Part shown: in pieces, positions 56,018 to 64,000 of the stretch
Position numbering within the stretch: position 1 is the first letter of the stretch
How the letters are laid out: every line of letters begins with the position of its first letter
The notes under the pieces: model-generated
The model's database searches: none
Told to the model about the DNA's origin: nothing
What the model saw: the letters and a program-made list of their open reading frames with translations, nothing else
Translations under genes and position numbers: made by a program
DNA from: Deinococcus marmoris
Lineage (GTDB): Bacteria; Deinococcota; Deinococci; Deinococcales; Deinococcaceae
Reading direction: 5' to 3'
Length of the DNA stretch: 64,000 nt
Assembly: GCF_001949125.1 (NCBI RefSeq)
Contig: NZ_MSTI01000020.1
Span: forward strand, 1-64,000

Positions 56018-56470
56018 TTACTCCAGCACATATCGCACCGCTTCCTCAAACCCAACCTTTCCAGCCTCGGCACGCTTCAACACCTTGTTCAGCTTCCACG
56101 GCATCCAGTCGGTCTGGCCTGTCGTACTCCGCAAAAAGCCGCGCACGCCGACTTCCACGTAGCGGGCGTCCTTGCCCAGCAGGGCGCTGAGGCCCGCGCG
56201 CACCGCCTCCGGGTCATGCAGCGGCCCGGTCAGGCGGGCGGAGGGAATATCGGGCGTGACTTCCGGCTCCGGCACGGGTTCATGGGCGGGCCGGGTGGGC
56301 GCGGGGTGCGGGCGGTACAGCTCCACGCGGAAGCCGTCCAGCACCAGCAGCGCGGCCAACGCCTGCGCTTCGGGCAGCGGGTGGGCAAAGGTGACGTGAA
56401 TATCCAGCTCGTGCCCGCGCTTGCCCTTGTCGGTCTTGACGGGTGCAGTCTCCATCGGGCCTCCGGTCAT
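56018..56470 (-). CDS. Hypothetical protein coupled to DinB-family gene
   Basis: A 150-aa protein with a beta-alpha start (HELDIHVTFAHPLPEAQALA), a Pro-rich linker near residues 55-75, and a C-terminal helical part (TTGQTDWMPWKLNKVLKRAE). No family recognised. ATG 56470 overlaps the DinB-family stop as ATGA. It converges on the DUF2442 gene, leaving 4 bp. Confidence 0.65.
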   Translation of the reverse strand: MTGGPMETAPVKTDKGKRGHELDIHVTFAHPLPEAQALAALLVLDGFRVELYRPHPAPTRPAHEPVPEPEVTPDIPSARLTGPLHDPEAVRAGLSALLGKDARYVEVGVRGFLRSTTGQTDWMPWKLNKVLKRAEAGKVGFEEAVRYVLE

Positions 56471-56991
56471 GCCGCCGCGCTCTCCTCAAGCAGCTTGCGG
56501 TGGTTGCGCAGGTGCATGGCGATCATCCGCAGCCAGTCCAGCGCGTCGATCTCGCCAAAAAACTGGTGCCAGAAGGTGCGCCCCGGCGTCGCCGTGACAT
56601 GAGCGGCCATTTCTTCTAATTTCTGGCGGTGTTCGGCCCAGGTGGTGTCCAGCGCTTCAAACGGCATGCCTTCCGCGCTGGGCAGCAGCGCTTCGGGAGA
56701 CTGCCGCTTGCCGTCGATGATCTCGCCCGGCACCTGCGGCATGGGGCGCAGTTCCTTGTCCGACATCAGCAGGCGCATCATCGGGACGATGCTGTTGTCG
56801 ATCTTCATGATGTGTTCGGCGTCCTGGGCCGGAGACCAGTCGCGGCCCGTCTGGGTGGTGGTCCAGTCGGCCTCGCGGCCCCGCAGGTGGGCTTCCATAC
56901 GGTCCAGTTCCACGCTCAGGCGGGTGCGGACTTCCTCGGGGGTGTGGCCCACGAACAGCAGCACGGAGGGATCGAACATAGGTTGTGTCAT
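56467..56991 (-). CDS. DinB/YfiT-family protein
   Basis: A 174-aa four-helix-bundle protein of the DinB superfamily, a group expanded in Deinococcus. DWSPAQDAEHIMKIDNSI and WLRMIAMHLRNHRKLLEE place His residues as a possible metal triad. Known relatives are thiol-dependent transferases; the substrate here is unknown. TAAACT (56998-57003 on the plus strand) ends six bases before ATG 56991 (leaderless). Coupled to the next gene by ATGA. Confidence 0.82.
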   Translation of the reverse strand: MTQPMFDPSVLLFVGHTPEEVRTRLSVELDRMEAHLRGREADWTTTQTGRDWSPAQDAEHIMKIDNSIVPMMRLLMSDKELRPMPQVPGEIIDGKRQSPEALLPSAEGMPFEALDTTWAEHRQKLEEMAAHVTATPGRTFWHQFFGEIDALDWLRMIAMHLRNHRKLLEESAAA

Positions 56992-57086
56992 GGAGGCAGT
57001 TTAGCGGTTGGACAGAGGGGCGGGGTGCAGATTGCGTTTACGTTTACGGTCCCTTCGCTGGCCGTCTGCCCCGCCAGGAGAGCGGC

Positions 57087-59054
57087 TTACCGCCCCAGCC
57101 CCTCGCCAAAGTCCACTTCTGCCGCCCACTCCGGGTGATCGATCAGCGGGTTGCGGTTGCCCTGGCGGGCGAAGATCAGGGCGTTGCGGTGCTTTTCCCA
57201 GTCGCCGGGGGGCTGTGCCGCGTGCCACGCCAGCAGCGTTTCCAGGTGCCGGGCGCTGTACTGGCGCACCACGCCGGGGTAGCGCAGCAGAAAGTAGAGG
57301 GTGGCCCGCGCCGCCGCGCCCTTGCCGTGGGCAGGTTCAAATTCGCCGGGATCGCGGCGGCCACAGTCGCTCCGCAATGCCTCGCCGTAATCGGGGAAAT
57401 CGTAATACGGCGTGTTGCCCCGAAAGGAATTGCAATCGGGTTCGCAGGCAAACAGGTGATGCAGGTCCCCACGCATCGGCTCGCGCTTGGCAAACCAGCT
57501 CTGCGGCACCACATGTTCGCAGTTGTACGGGAAGGCGTCTTCCAGCGTGTCCAGCGAGATTCCCTCGCGGGCGGCCAGTTCGGTGCGGCGGCCCTGCGCG
57601 GCCAGATCGGCGGCGATGAAGTCTTCCGGCGCGTGTTCGCGGGCGCTGTACAGGCTGCGGAGTTTGCCGTCCGGCCACAGGTCTACCGCCGGATACAGCT
57701 CGGCAGATGGGGCGTAGCGCGGCGTCTGCGCGTGCGTGCGCGTGACCAGTTGCGACAGCGCCAGAAAGCGGTCCTGGGGCGCGGCATCGGTGGACAGGCC
57801 CGCGTAATACGCCGCCGCATCCGCCCCGTCCTGCGGGTTGAGGTAAGCGCCCGGCTGGGGGTCAGGTTGCGGTCTGGGCACGGGTTGGGCTGGCCCGGCC
57901 TCTCCCCCCTTCACCCGCACCTTCAGCGTGACGGGCCAGCTTGCCACGCCGTCCGGTCCCGCCGTGACCACGCCCAGATCGAGGGTGCTGACCGCTTCCA
58001 GCACGCCCTCGCCGGGCACCAGAGGTGCAGAAACGATGGTGGGCGGGCGGTTGGCGCTCAGTACCTCGGCCACCAACGCATTGCCCGCCGCGTCGGCACG
58101 GGTCCGCAAGTCGTTCAGAATCCGGCTGACGCGCACGCCCTCGTTGGCGATCCAGTCGATGGCGCTGTCGGGATCGCCGGGTTGCAGCGGCTGGCCGTCG
58201 CGGCGCAGGGTGCGGCCCTGGGCGTCGGTGCGCGGCACACCGCTGTGGTGCAGGGCCACCACCTCCCAGGCGTCGTTGAAGACCGGGCTGCCGCTGCTGC
58301 CGGGGGCAGTGTCGGTCTCGTAATGCAGGTAGTCGGGCAACAGGTCGATCAGGCGGTTCTCGCGCAGGGCGATCTGCTTGGTCTCGCCGCCGGGGTGCTG
58401 CACGATGCTCAGGGCCTCGCCCAGCACGGTCTTGTCGGCGCTGGCGATCAGCGGCAGCCAGCCGTAGGCAGAGGTCTCGCCGCGCACCGCCACCAGCGAG
58501 TAATCCAGCCCCTCGGAGGTCACGAAGAGCGTGTCCGGGTCCAGGGGAAGCGTGACAGGCGTGGCGAGTGCGCCGTCCGGCAGCAGCTCGTAATTGAACT
58601 CGATCACGGCCAGATTCGCGATGGCAGCGTCCTCCAGCACATGGTGGTTGGTCAGGATGGCGCGCGGGCTGCACAGCCAGCCGGTGCCAAAGCCCACCGT
58701 GCGGCCCCGCGCGTCCTTGAGGACCACGCGCCCCACCGCCCGCGACGCGCTGCGGGCCAGATCCAGATACGCCACGCCCACCAGATCGTTCGCGCCCAGC
58801 ACCCGCTCGGCCTGAATGCGGGTCTTGCCGGGCCAGCGTTCGGCCACCACCGCCATCTTCTCGCGGCCCTCAGAAATAGCGCAGGCGTCGGCATACGGCA
58901 CGCCCAGGCGGGTCAGCCGGGCTTCCATCCTTTCATCGGAATTGGCCGCCAGCGGGCCGCCCACGATCAGGCGTTCGTGCGTCCTTGCCCTGTCGGCGTC
59001 GCGGCTGATATAGCGGGCGTGCGTTTCCTCCAGCACCTGCGGCGGAATGTCCAT
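57087..59054 (-). CDS. Trypsin-like serine protease fused to endonuclease I
   Basis: A 655-aa protein without a signal peptide or membrane helix. Residues 1-100 are helical and unassigned. A V8/trypsin-like protease domain follows: His in LTNHHVLED (about 138), Asp in GLDYSLVAV (184), Ser in APGSSGSPVF (254). A Pro-rich linker near 400-430 leads to an endonuclease I (His-Me finger) domain with YNCEHVVPQSWF (H514), GDLHHLFACEPDCNS FRGN (cut as two pieces), and C-terminal helices. TACGCT ends six bases before ATG 59054 (leaderless), chosen over GTG 59060. EndoI enzymes are normally secreted. A cytoplasmic protease-nuclease pair suggests an effector role, possibly defence; inferred. Alternative: export by an unseen route. 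Confidence 0.85.
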   Translation of the reverse strand: MDIPPQVLEETHARYISRDADRARTHERLIVGGPLAANSDERMEARLTRLGVPYADACAISEGREKMAVVAERWPGKTRIQAERVLGANDLVGVAYLDLARSASRAVGRVVLKDARGRTVGFGTGWLCSPRAILTNHHVLEDAAIANLAVIEFNYELLPDGALATPVTLPLDPDTLFVTSEGLDYSLVAVRGETSAYGWLPLIASADKTVLGEALSIVQHPGGETKQIALRENRLIDLLPDYLHYETDTAPGSSGSPVFNDAWEVVALHHSGVPRTDAQGRTLRRDGQPLQPGDPDSAIDWIANEGVRVSRILNDLRTRADAAGNALVAEVLSANRPPTIVSAPLVPGEGVLEAVSTLDLGVVTAGPDGVASWPVTLKVRVKGGEAGPAQPVPRPQPDPQPGAYLNPQDGADAAAYYAGLSTDAAPQDRFLALSQLVTRTHAQTPRYAPSAELYPAVDLWPDGKLRSLYSAREHAPEDFIAADLAAQGRRTELAAREGISLDTLEDAFPYNCEHVVPQSWFAKREPMRGDLHHLFACEPDCNSFRGNTPYYDFPDYGEALRSDCGRRDPGEFEPAHGKGAAARATLYFLLRYPGVVRQYSARHLETLLAWHAAQPPGDWEKHRNALIFARQGNRNPLIDHPEWAAEVDFGEGLGR

Positions 59055-59205
59055 AGCCACAGCGTACCGGACAGGGGTGAGGCGGGGGCGCGGCCTTTAG
59101 CTCACCTTGACCGACAGCCGACATTGAACCCTCGCCTGCCGCCCCGCGTATTCCCATTGAGAGCTGCGACACAGACCGTGCCGTCCCCACCTCAAGGAGA
59201 CCACC

Positions 59206-59688
59206 ATGAACATCAAAAATGTGCTGACCCTGACCCTGCTGACCACCCTGACCCTGGCCTCTGCCCAGACGATGGACAACATGAATAAAGACAGCATGTC
59301 CAAGGATTCGATGTCGAAAGGCAGCATGTCGATGTCCATGACCGGTGCGCCGATGCTGCGCTTTACCGAGGAAAAGGGCATGAACATGATGATGGGCCAC
59401 AGCAATGACCTGATGATCATGGCCGCCCCCGGCATGGGCAAGTACACCTACAACATGATGAAGGGCAACAGCGCCACCCTGACCTTTGCCAGCAAGAATG
59501 CCAAAGCGCTGTTCAACTACTATTCCAAGGCCATCAAGTCCGAGGGCTGGAAGGAAGATATGAACATGGCGATGGGCATGATGAAGGACGGCACGTACAG
59601 CGAGGCTTACGTGATGGGCAAGTACAAACTGGACCTGATGACCATGACGAAGGGCAACATGACCGTGGTGACCTTCAAGACCCACTAG
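59206..59688 (+). CDS. Methionine-rich secreted protein
   Basis: A 160-aa protein with a signal peptide (VLTLTLLTTLTLASAQT). I count 27 Met residues. The first mature part is a DSMSK/GSMSMSM repeat; the second is a small alpha/beta domain (FASKNAKALFNYYSKAIKSE). No family recognised. Met clusters could bind Cu(I) or act as an oxidant sink that MsrP would repair; both are inferences. AAGGAG lies 6-7 nt before ATG 59206. No His-rich metal motif beyond one GHS. Terminator follows. Confidence 0.75.
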   Translation: MNIKNVLTLTLLTTLTLASAQTMDNMNKDSMSKDSMSKGSMSMSMTGAPMLRFTEEKGMNMMMGHSNDLMIMAAPGMGKYTYNMMKGNSATLTFASKNAKALFNYYSKAIKSEGWKEDMNMAMGMMKDGTYSEAYVMGKYKLDLMTMTKGNMTVVTFKTH

Positions 59689-59706
59689 CTTCGAATTTCT
59701 GAGCTG

Positions 59707-59741
59707 AAGCCGGAAGCTGCGTGGTCAGTTTCCGGCTTTTT
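59707..59741 (+). terminator. Terminator after the Met-rich gene
   Basis: AAGCCGGAA (59707-59715) pairs with TTCCGGCTT (59730-59738), loop of 14 nt, T-tract to 59741. Confidence 0.88.
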
Positions 59742-59756
59742 CAGCCCAGTGCGGCC

Positions 59757-61034
<1,278 letters not shown>

Positions 61035-61325
61035 TCAGTCGGCCTCGACGGTGCGGGGAACGCGGATAAAGCCGTCCTGCATTTCAGGGGCCAGCGCCTC
61101 GATCACGGACGCGGGGAACGCCTGGCCGGGCACGTCGTCTCGCAGCACGTTGACCAGATTCACGGGGCGCTGCATTTCCTCCACGCCATCGGTGTTGACC
61201 TCGCGCAGTTGCTCGAAGTAGCCCAGCACGCGCACGAGGTCCTGAGTCATGGCTTCCCGTTCATCGGGGGTCAGTTCCAGCCGCGCGAGGCTGGCGAGGT
61301 GGTCCATCTGGGCGGCGTCAATCAT
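61035..61325 (-). CDS. gatC: Asp/Glu-tRNA(Asn/Gln) amidotransferase subunit C
   Basis: A 96-aa GatC that stabilises the GatAB amidotransferase used for Asn- or Gln-t[21 protein letters not shown] and [19 protein letters not shown] are the family blocks, and the C-terminus keeps [15 protein letters not shown] (61333-61338 on the plus strand) ends seven bases before ATG 61325, a near-consensus leaderless promoter. gatA and gatB are not adjacent. First gene of a gatC-serS operon. Confidence 0.94.
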   Translation of the reverse strand: MIDAAQMDHLASLARLELTPDEREAMTQDLVRVLGYFEQLREVNTDGVEEMQRPVNLVNVLRDDVPGQAFPASVIEALAPEMQDGFIRVPRTVEAD

Positions 61326-61619
61326 GGGGCGCAGTATAGATTCTGGGCACGGCCTGTGGCTGCCGCATTCTGGCGGCATGGTCTGTATGCCAACTGGCCT
61401 ACCGTTTTCCGAACAGCCAGCGCCGCGCCGCCCAATCCCCAGACGGCTGTGGAAATGTCAGGGAACAACCTGAGTCCGTGAGAGCCACCATTGGCCACGA
61501 GACCTTTTCGGGCGGGGCGGGACTATTCCCCGTACCACACGCGCCGACGGGCACAGGAACGGCTCGCAGTCGGCATTCATCCGTTCTGTAAGATTTTCGG
61601 GGAATTGAGAAAACTCACA

Positions 61620-61648
61620 TTGACACTCCAGGGCAGGCGGTGTAGCCT
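61620..61648 (+). promoter_or_regulatory. Sigma-70-type promoter of the sugar transporter
   Basis: TTGACA (61620-61625), 17-bp spacer, TAGCCT (61643-61648). It gives a leader of about 85 nt before ATG 61740. Confidence 0.8.
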
Positions 61649-61651
61649 GCC
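61632..61651. promoter_or_regulatory. Inverted repeat overlapping the minus-10
   Basis: GGCAGGCGGTGTAGCCTGCC has perfect 7-bp arms with a 6-nt centre and covers the minus-10 TAGCCT, a repressor-type location. The regulator is not in the window. Confidence 0.5.
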
Positions 61652-61739
61652 GGAATCACAACTACGCAACCGTGGAACCGCTTCCGAAATGAAGAGGCGC
61701 AGTCGGGGTCCGCCCGGTCTATCCACACAAGGAGAACAA

Positions 61740-62999
61740 ATGAAGAAAGCTATTGCACTTGTCAGCCTGACCGCCGCCATCGCCGCCTCCAGCCAGGCTG
61801 GGGCCGTTCAGATCACCCTGGCCTGCGGAACCGTGGGGCAGGAACTCCAGCTCTGCAAGGACGGCGCGGCGCGCTGGGCCAAGAAGACCGGCAACACCGT
61901 CAAGGTCTTTGAAAGCCCCAACCTGACCAACGACCGTCTGGGCCTGTACCAGCAGCAACTGGCCGCCAAGAGCGACGCCATCGACGTGTATCAGCTCGAC
62001 ATCATCTGGCCCGGCCTGCTGTCCCAGCACTTCGTGGACCTGAAGGGCAAGATCCCAGCCGCCGAGGTCAACGAACACTTCAAGGGCATCATCGCCGCCG
62101 ACACCGTGGACGGCAAGCTGGTCGCCATGCCGTGGTTCACCGACGCGGGCCTGCTGTACTACCGCACGGACCTGATGAAGAAGTACGGCTACAACGCCGC
62201 GCCCAAGACCTGGGCCGAGCTGGCCACCATGGCCAAGAAGATCCAGGACGGCGAGAAGAAGACCAGCAGCACCTTTACCGGCTTCGTCTTCCAGGGCAAG
62301 AACTACGAGGGCCTGACCTGCGACGCGCTGGAATGGCTGGTGTCCTTCGGCGGCGGCACCATCGTGGACGACAGCGGCAAGATCACGGTCAACAACGCCA
62401 ACGCCGCCAAGGCGATGGACACCGCCGCGAGTTGGGTCAAGACCATCAGCCCCGCCGGCGTGACCACCTACGGTGAAGAGGAAGCGCGCGGCATCTTCCA
62501 GTCGGGCAACGCGGCCTTCATGCGCAACTGGCCCTACGCCTGGGCACTGGGCCAGAGCGCCGACAGCAAGGTCAAGGGCAAGATCGGCGTGGCCCCGCTG
62601 CCCAGCGGCGGCAACGGCGCAGCGGCGACGCTGGGCGGCTGGAACCTGGGCGTCAGCATGTACTCCAAGAACCAGGCCGCCGCCATCGATCTGGTGCGCT
62701 ACCTGACCGGCGCGGACGAGCAGAAGCTCCGCGCCATCGAGGGAGCCTACAACCCCACCCGTCCCGCGCTGTACAAGGACCAGGCCATCCTGAAGGCCAA
62801 CCCCTTCTTCGGCAGCCTGCTGGATGTGTTCACCAGCGCCGTGGCCCGGCCTTCCGGCCCCACCAAGCTGAAGTACAACCAGGTTTCGCAGGCCTTCGCG
62901 GGCGCAGTCAGCGACGTGATGGCGGGCAAGACCAAGGGCGCAGCCGCCGTCAAGAAGCTGGAAACAGATCTGGCACGCATCAAGGGACGCGGCTGGTAA
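61740..62999 (+). CDS. Sugar ABC transporter substrate-binding protein
   Basis: Secreted solute-binding protein of 419 aa, SBP family 1 (MalE/TreS-like), likely for maltose, trehalose or similar oligosaccharide. The signal peptide is [56 protein letters not shown] and [18 protein letters not shown] are family blocks. AAGGAG lies 6 nt before ATG 61740. The permease gene follows after a hairpin. Amylosucrase and GlgB elsewhere in the window suit an alpha-glucoside uptake system, but the ligand is a guess. Confidence 0.93.
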   Translation: MKKAIALVSLTAAIAASSQAGAVQITLACGTVGQELQLCKDGAARWAKKTGNTVKVFESPNLTNDRLGLYQQQLAAKSDAIDVYQLDIIWPGLLSQHFVDLKGKIPAAEVNEHFKGIIAADTVDGKLVAMPWFTDAGLLYYRTDLMKKYGYNAAPKTWAELATMAKKIQDGEKKTSSTFTGFVFQGKNYEGLTCDALEWLVSFGGGTIVDDSGKITVNNANAAKAMDTAASWVKTISPAGVTTYGEEEARGIFQSGNAAFMRNWPYAWALGQSADSKVKGKIGVAPLPSGGNGAAATLGGWNLGVSMYSKNQAAAIDLVRYLTGADEQKLRAIEGAYNPTRPALYKDQAILKANPFFGSLLDVFTSAVARPSGPTKLKYNQVSQAFAGAVSDVMAGKTKGAAAVKKLETDLARIKGRGW

Positions 63000-63035
63000 G
63001 CGCGGCCACTCCACCCCTCACCATTCGGTGAATTG

Positions 63036-63065
63036 GGGGGACGCCTGCACGATGGGGCGTCCCCC
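63036..63065 (+). terminator. Hairpin between binding protein and permease genes
   Basis: GGGGGACGCC (63036-63045) pairs with GGCGTCCCCC (63056-63065), loop 10 nt, no T-tract. Probably protects the 3' end of the binding-protein message or attenuates reading into the permease. Confidence 0.65.
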
Positions 63066-63261
63066 TCCTCGTTTCGGAAAATCAGAGTTTTAAAAAAATC
63101 AGACCAGACCTACCCCCAAACAGAGACCAGAGTTGGCCTTTAGACTGAAGGCTCCAAGACAGAGCAGGCCAGATGTCATCCGCCGAAAATTTTTCAAGCT
63201 TTGCCGGGATTCCTATCCCTTTTCGGGAACCCACTTTTCAGGGACCAGGAGGCCGTAAACC

Positions 63262-64000
63262 ATGACCACAAACGCCCCAACCCAACCTCCAACTGCTCCA
63301 CCGATGGGCCGCAAGAAGAAGGTGCGCGGCATCGAGGGTGCGCGCGCCTGGCAGGCGTTCTGGCTGCTGCTGCCCACATTGATCGCCATCGCGCTGGTGG
63401 CCGGATTCCCGCTGTACCGCACGATCTTTTTCTCGGCGCAGGAAGCCAATCTGACCACGCCGGATCAGGCCACCTTCATCGGCTTCCAGAACTTCTGGTT
63501 TACCACCGCCGAGGGCATCGGCCTGGGCTTCATGCAGGACCCGCAGTGGTGGACCGCCGTCCGCAACACGCTGATCTTTACCGTGTTCTCGGTGGCCCTG
63601 GAAACGGTGTTCGGCATGATCATCGCGCTGGTGGTCAACAGCGCCTTCGCGGGGCGTTCGTTCCTGCGCACCGCCATGCTGGTGCCCTGGGCGATTCCCA
63701 CGGTGGTCTCGGCGCAGATGTGGGCCTACATGTACAACGATTCCTTTGGCCTGATCGGACAGGGGCTGCTGGGCGGACAGGCGCTGCTGGCCGATTCGGG
63801 CACGGCCATCTGGGCGATGATCGCGGTGGACGTGTGGAAGACCACCTCGTTCATGGCGCTGCTGATCCTGGCCGGACTGCAAAGCCTGCCCGGCGACATG
63901 TACGAGGCCGCCGACATGGACGGCGCGAGCAAGTGGACCCAGTTCTGGCGCATGACCCTGCCTCTGCTGCGGCCCGCGCTGCTGGTGGCCCTGGTCTTCC
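63262..64000 (+). CDS. Sugar ABC transporter permease (MalF-like), cut by right edge
   Basis: Inner-membrane permease starting at ATG 63262 with CCAGGAGG about 9 nt upstream. The first 246 residues are in the window. A Lys/Pro-rich cytoplasmic start is followed by helix 1 ([20 protein letters not shown]), a periplasmic loop, and several helices. The EAA loop is [20 protein letters not shown] near residue 215. It extends past the right edge. It works with the upstream binding protein. Confidence 0.92.
   Translation, partial: MTTNAPTQPPTAPPMGRKKKVRGIEGARAWQAFWLLLPTLIAIALVAGFPLYRTIFFSAQEANLTTPDQATFIGFQNFWFTTAEGIGLGFMQDPQWWTAVRNTLIFTVFSVALETVFGMIIALVVNSAFAGRSFLRTAMLVPWAIPTVVSAQMWAYMYNDSFGLIGQGLLGGQALLADSGTAIWAMIAVDVWKTTSFMALLILAGLQSLPGDMYEAADMDGASKWTQFWRMTLPLLRPALLVALVF

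Overview
The window is a stretch of high-GC bacterial chromosome that fits the genus Deinococcus. The support is the amylosucrase, the CsaB-type S-layer anchoring gene, the DinB-fold protein, and above all the start signals. About twenty genes carry a TAnnnT hexamer ending 6 or 7 nt before the start codon and no Shine-Dalgarno sequence, which is the leaderless-mRNA layout described for Deinococcus. I saw no rRNA, tRNA or CRISPR array. The species cannot be named from the sequence alone.

Layout. 0-5 kb: the end of an ISAs1-type transposase, then a cyclic-di-GMP cluster (two paralogous GAF-GGDEF cyclases flanking a GAF/HD-GYP phosphodiesterase, plus a DUF2726 protein). 5-10 kb: an SDR oxidoreductase, a MITE-like element, amylosucrase with a small coupled partner, a DUF2171 protein and an alkyladenine DNA glycosylase. 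9.6-14.4 kb: a methylmalonyl-CoA module (mutase, VOC protein, MeaB chaperone) preceded by a palindromic operator. 14.4-19.5 kb: csaB with a membrane partner, miaB, and a lipoprotein. 19.9-23.9 kb: an oligopeptide-type ABC transporter. 24-27 kb: an island of PD-(D/E)XK-fold proteins (two Uma2, one DUF559, and one strongly AT-rich gene that looks acquired). 27-32 kb: aconitase, a plasmid-type DNA-associated protein and a BMP-family binding protein. 32-35 kb: an envelope redox cluster (MsrP, MsrQ, a TlpA-like redoxin and a partner). 35-48 kb: ilvE, glgB with an unusual disordered tail, a peroxiredoxin, an acyl-ACP desaturase, chrA, hisC, a TetR regulator, uppP, an aminoglycoside kinase-like gene and a quinone reductase. 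48-57 kb: ispE and ispD flanking a secreted subtilase with a substituted catalytic residue, then ubiX, a GH114 lipoprotein, a sirtuin, a DUF4160/DUF2442-HTH pair and DinB. 57-64 kb: a protease-endonuclease fusion, a methionine-rich secreted protein, serS-gatC, and the start of a sugar ABC transporter cut by the right edge.

How the genes connect. The TetR gene at 44.1 kb and the methylmalonyl-CoA mutase at 13.7 kb share an almost identical palindrome (CnAACGnnCGTTnG form). This suggests one acyl-CoA-responsive regulon. MsrPQ, the thiol redoxin, the 1-Cys peroxiredoxin and the methionine-rich secreted protein form an oxidative-protection theme. Amylosucrase and GlgB are both alpha-glucan enzymes.

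Best candidates for undescribed biology: the cytoplasmic serine protease fused to endonuclease I (57.1-59.1 kb), the AT-rich PD-(D/E)XK gene and its nuclease-fold neighbours (24-27 kb), the histone-H1-like tail on GlgB, and the mutase/TetR operator pair.
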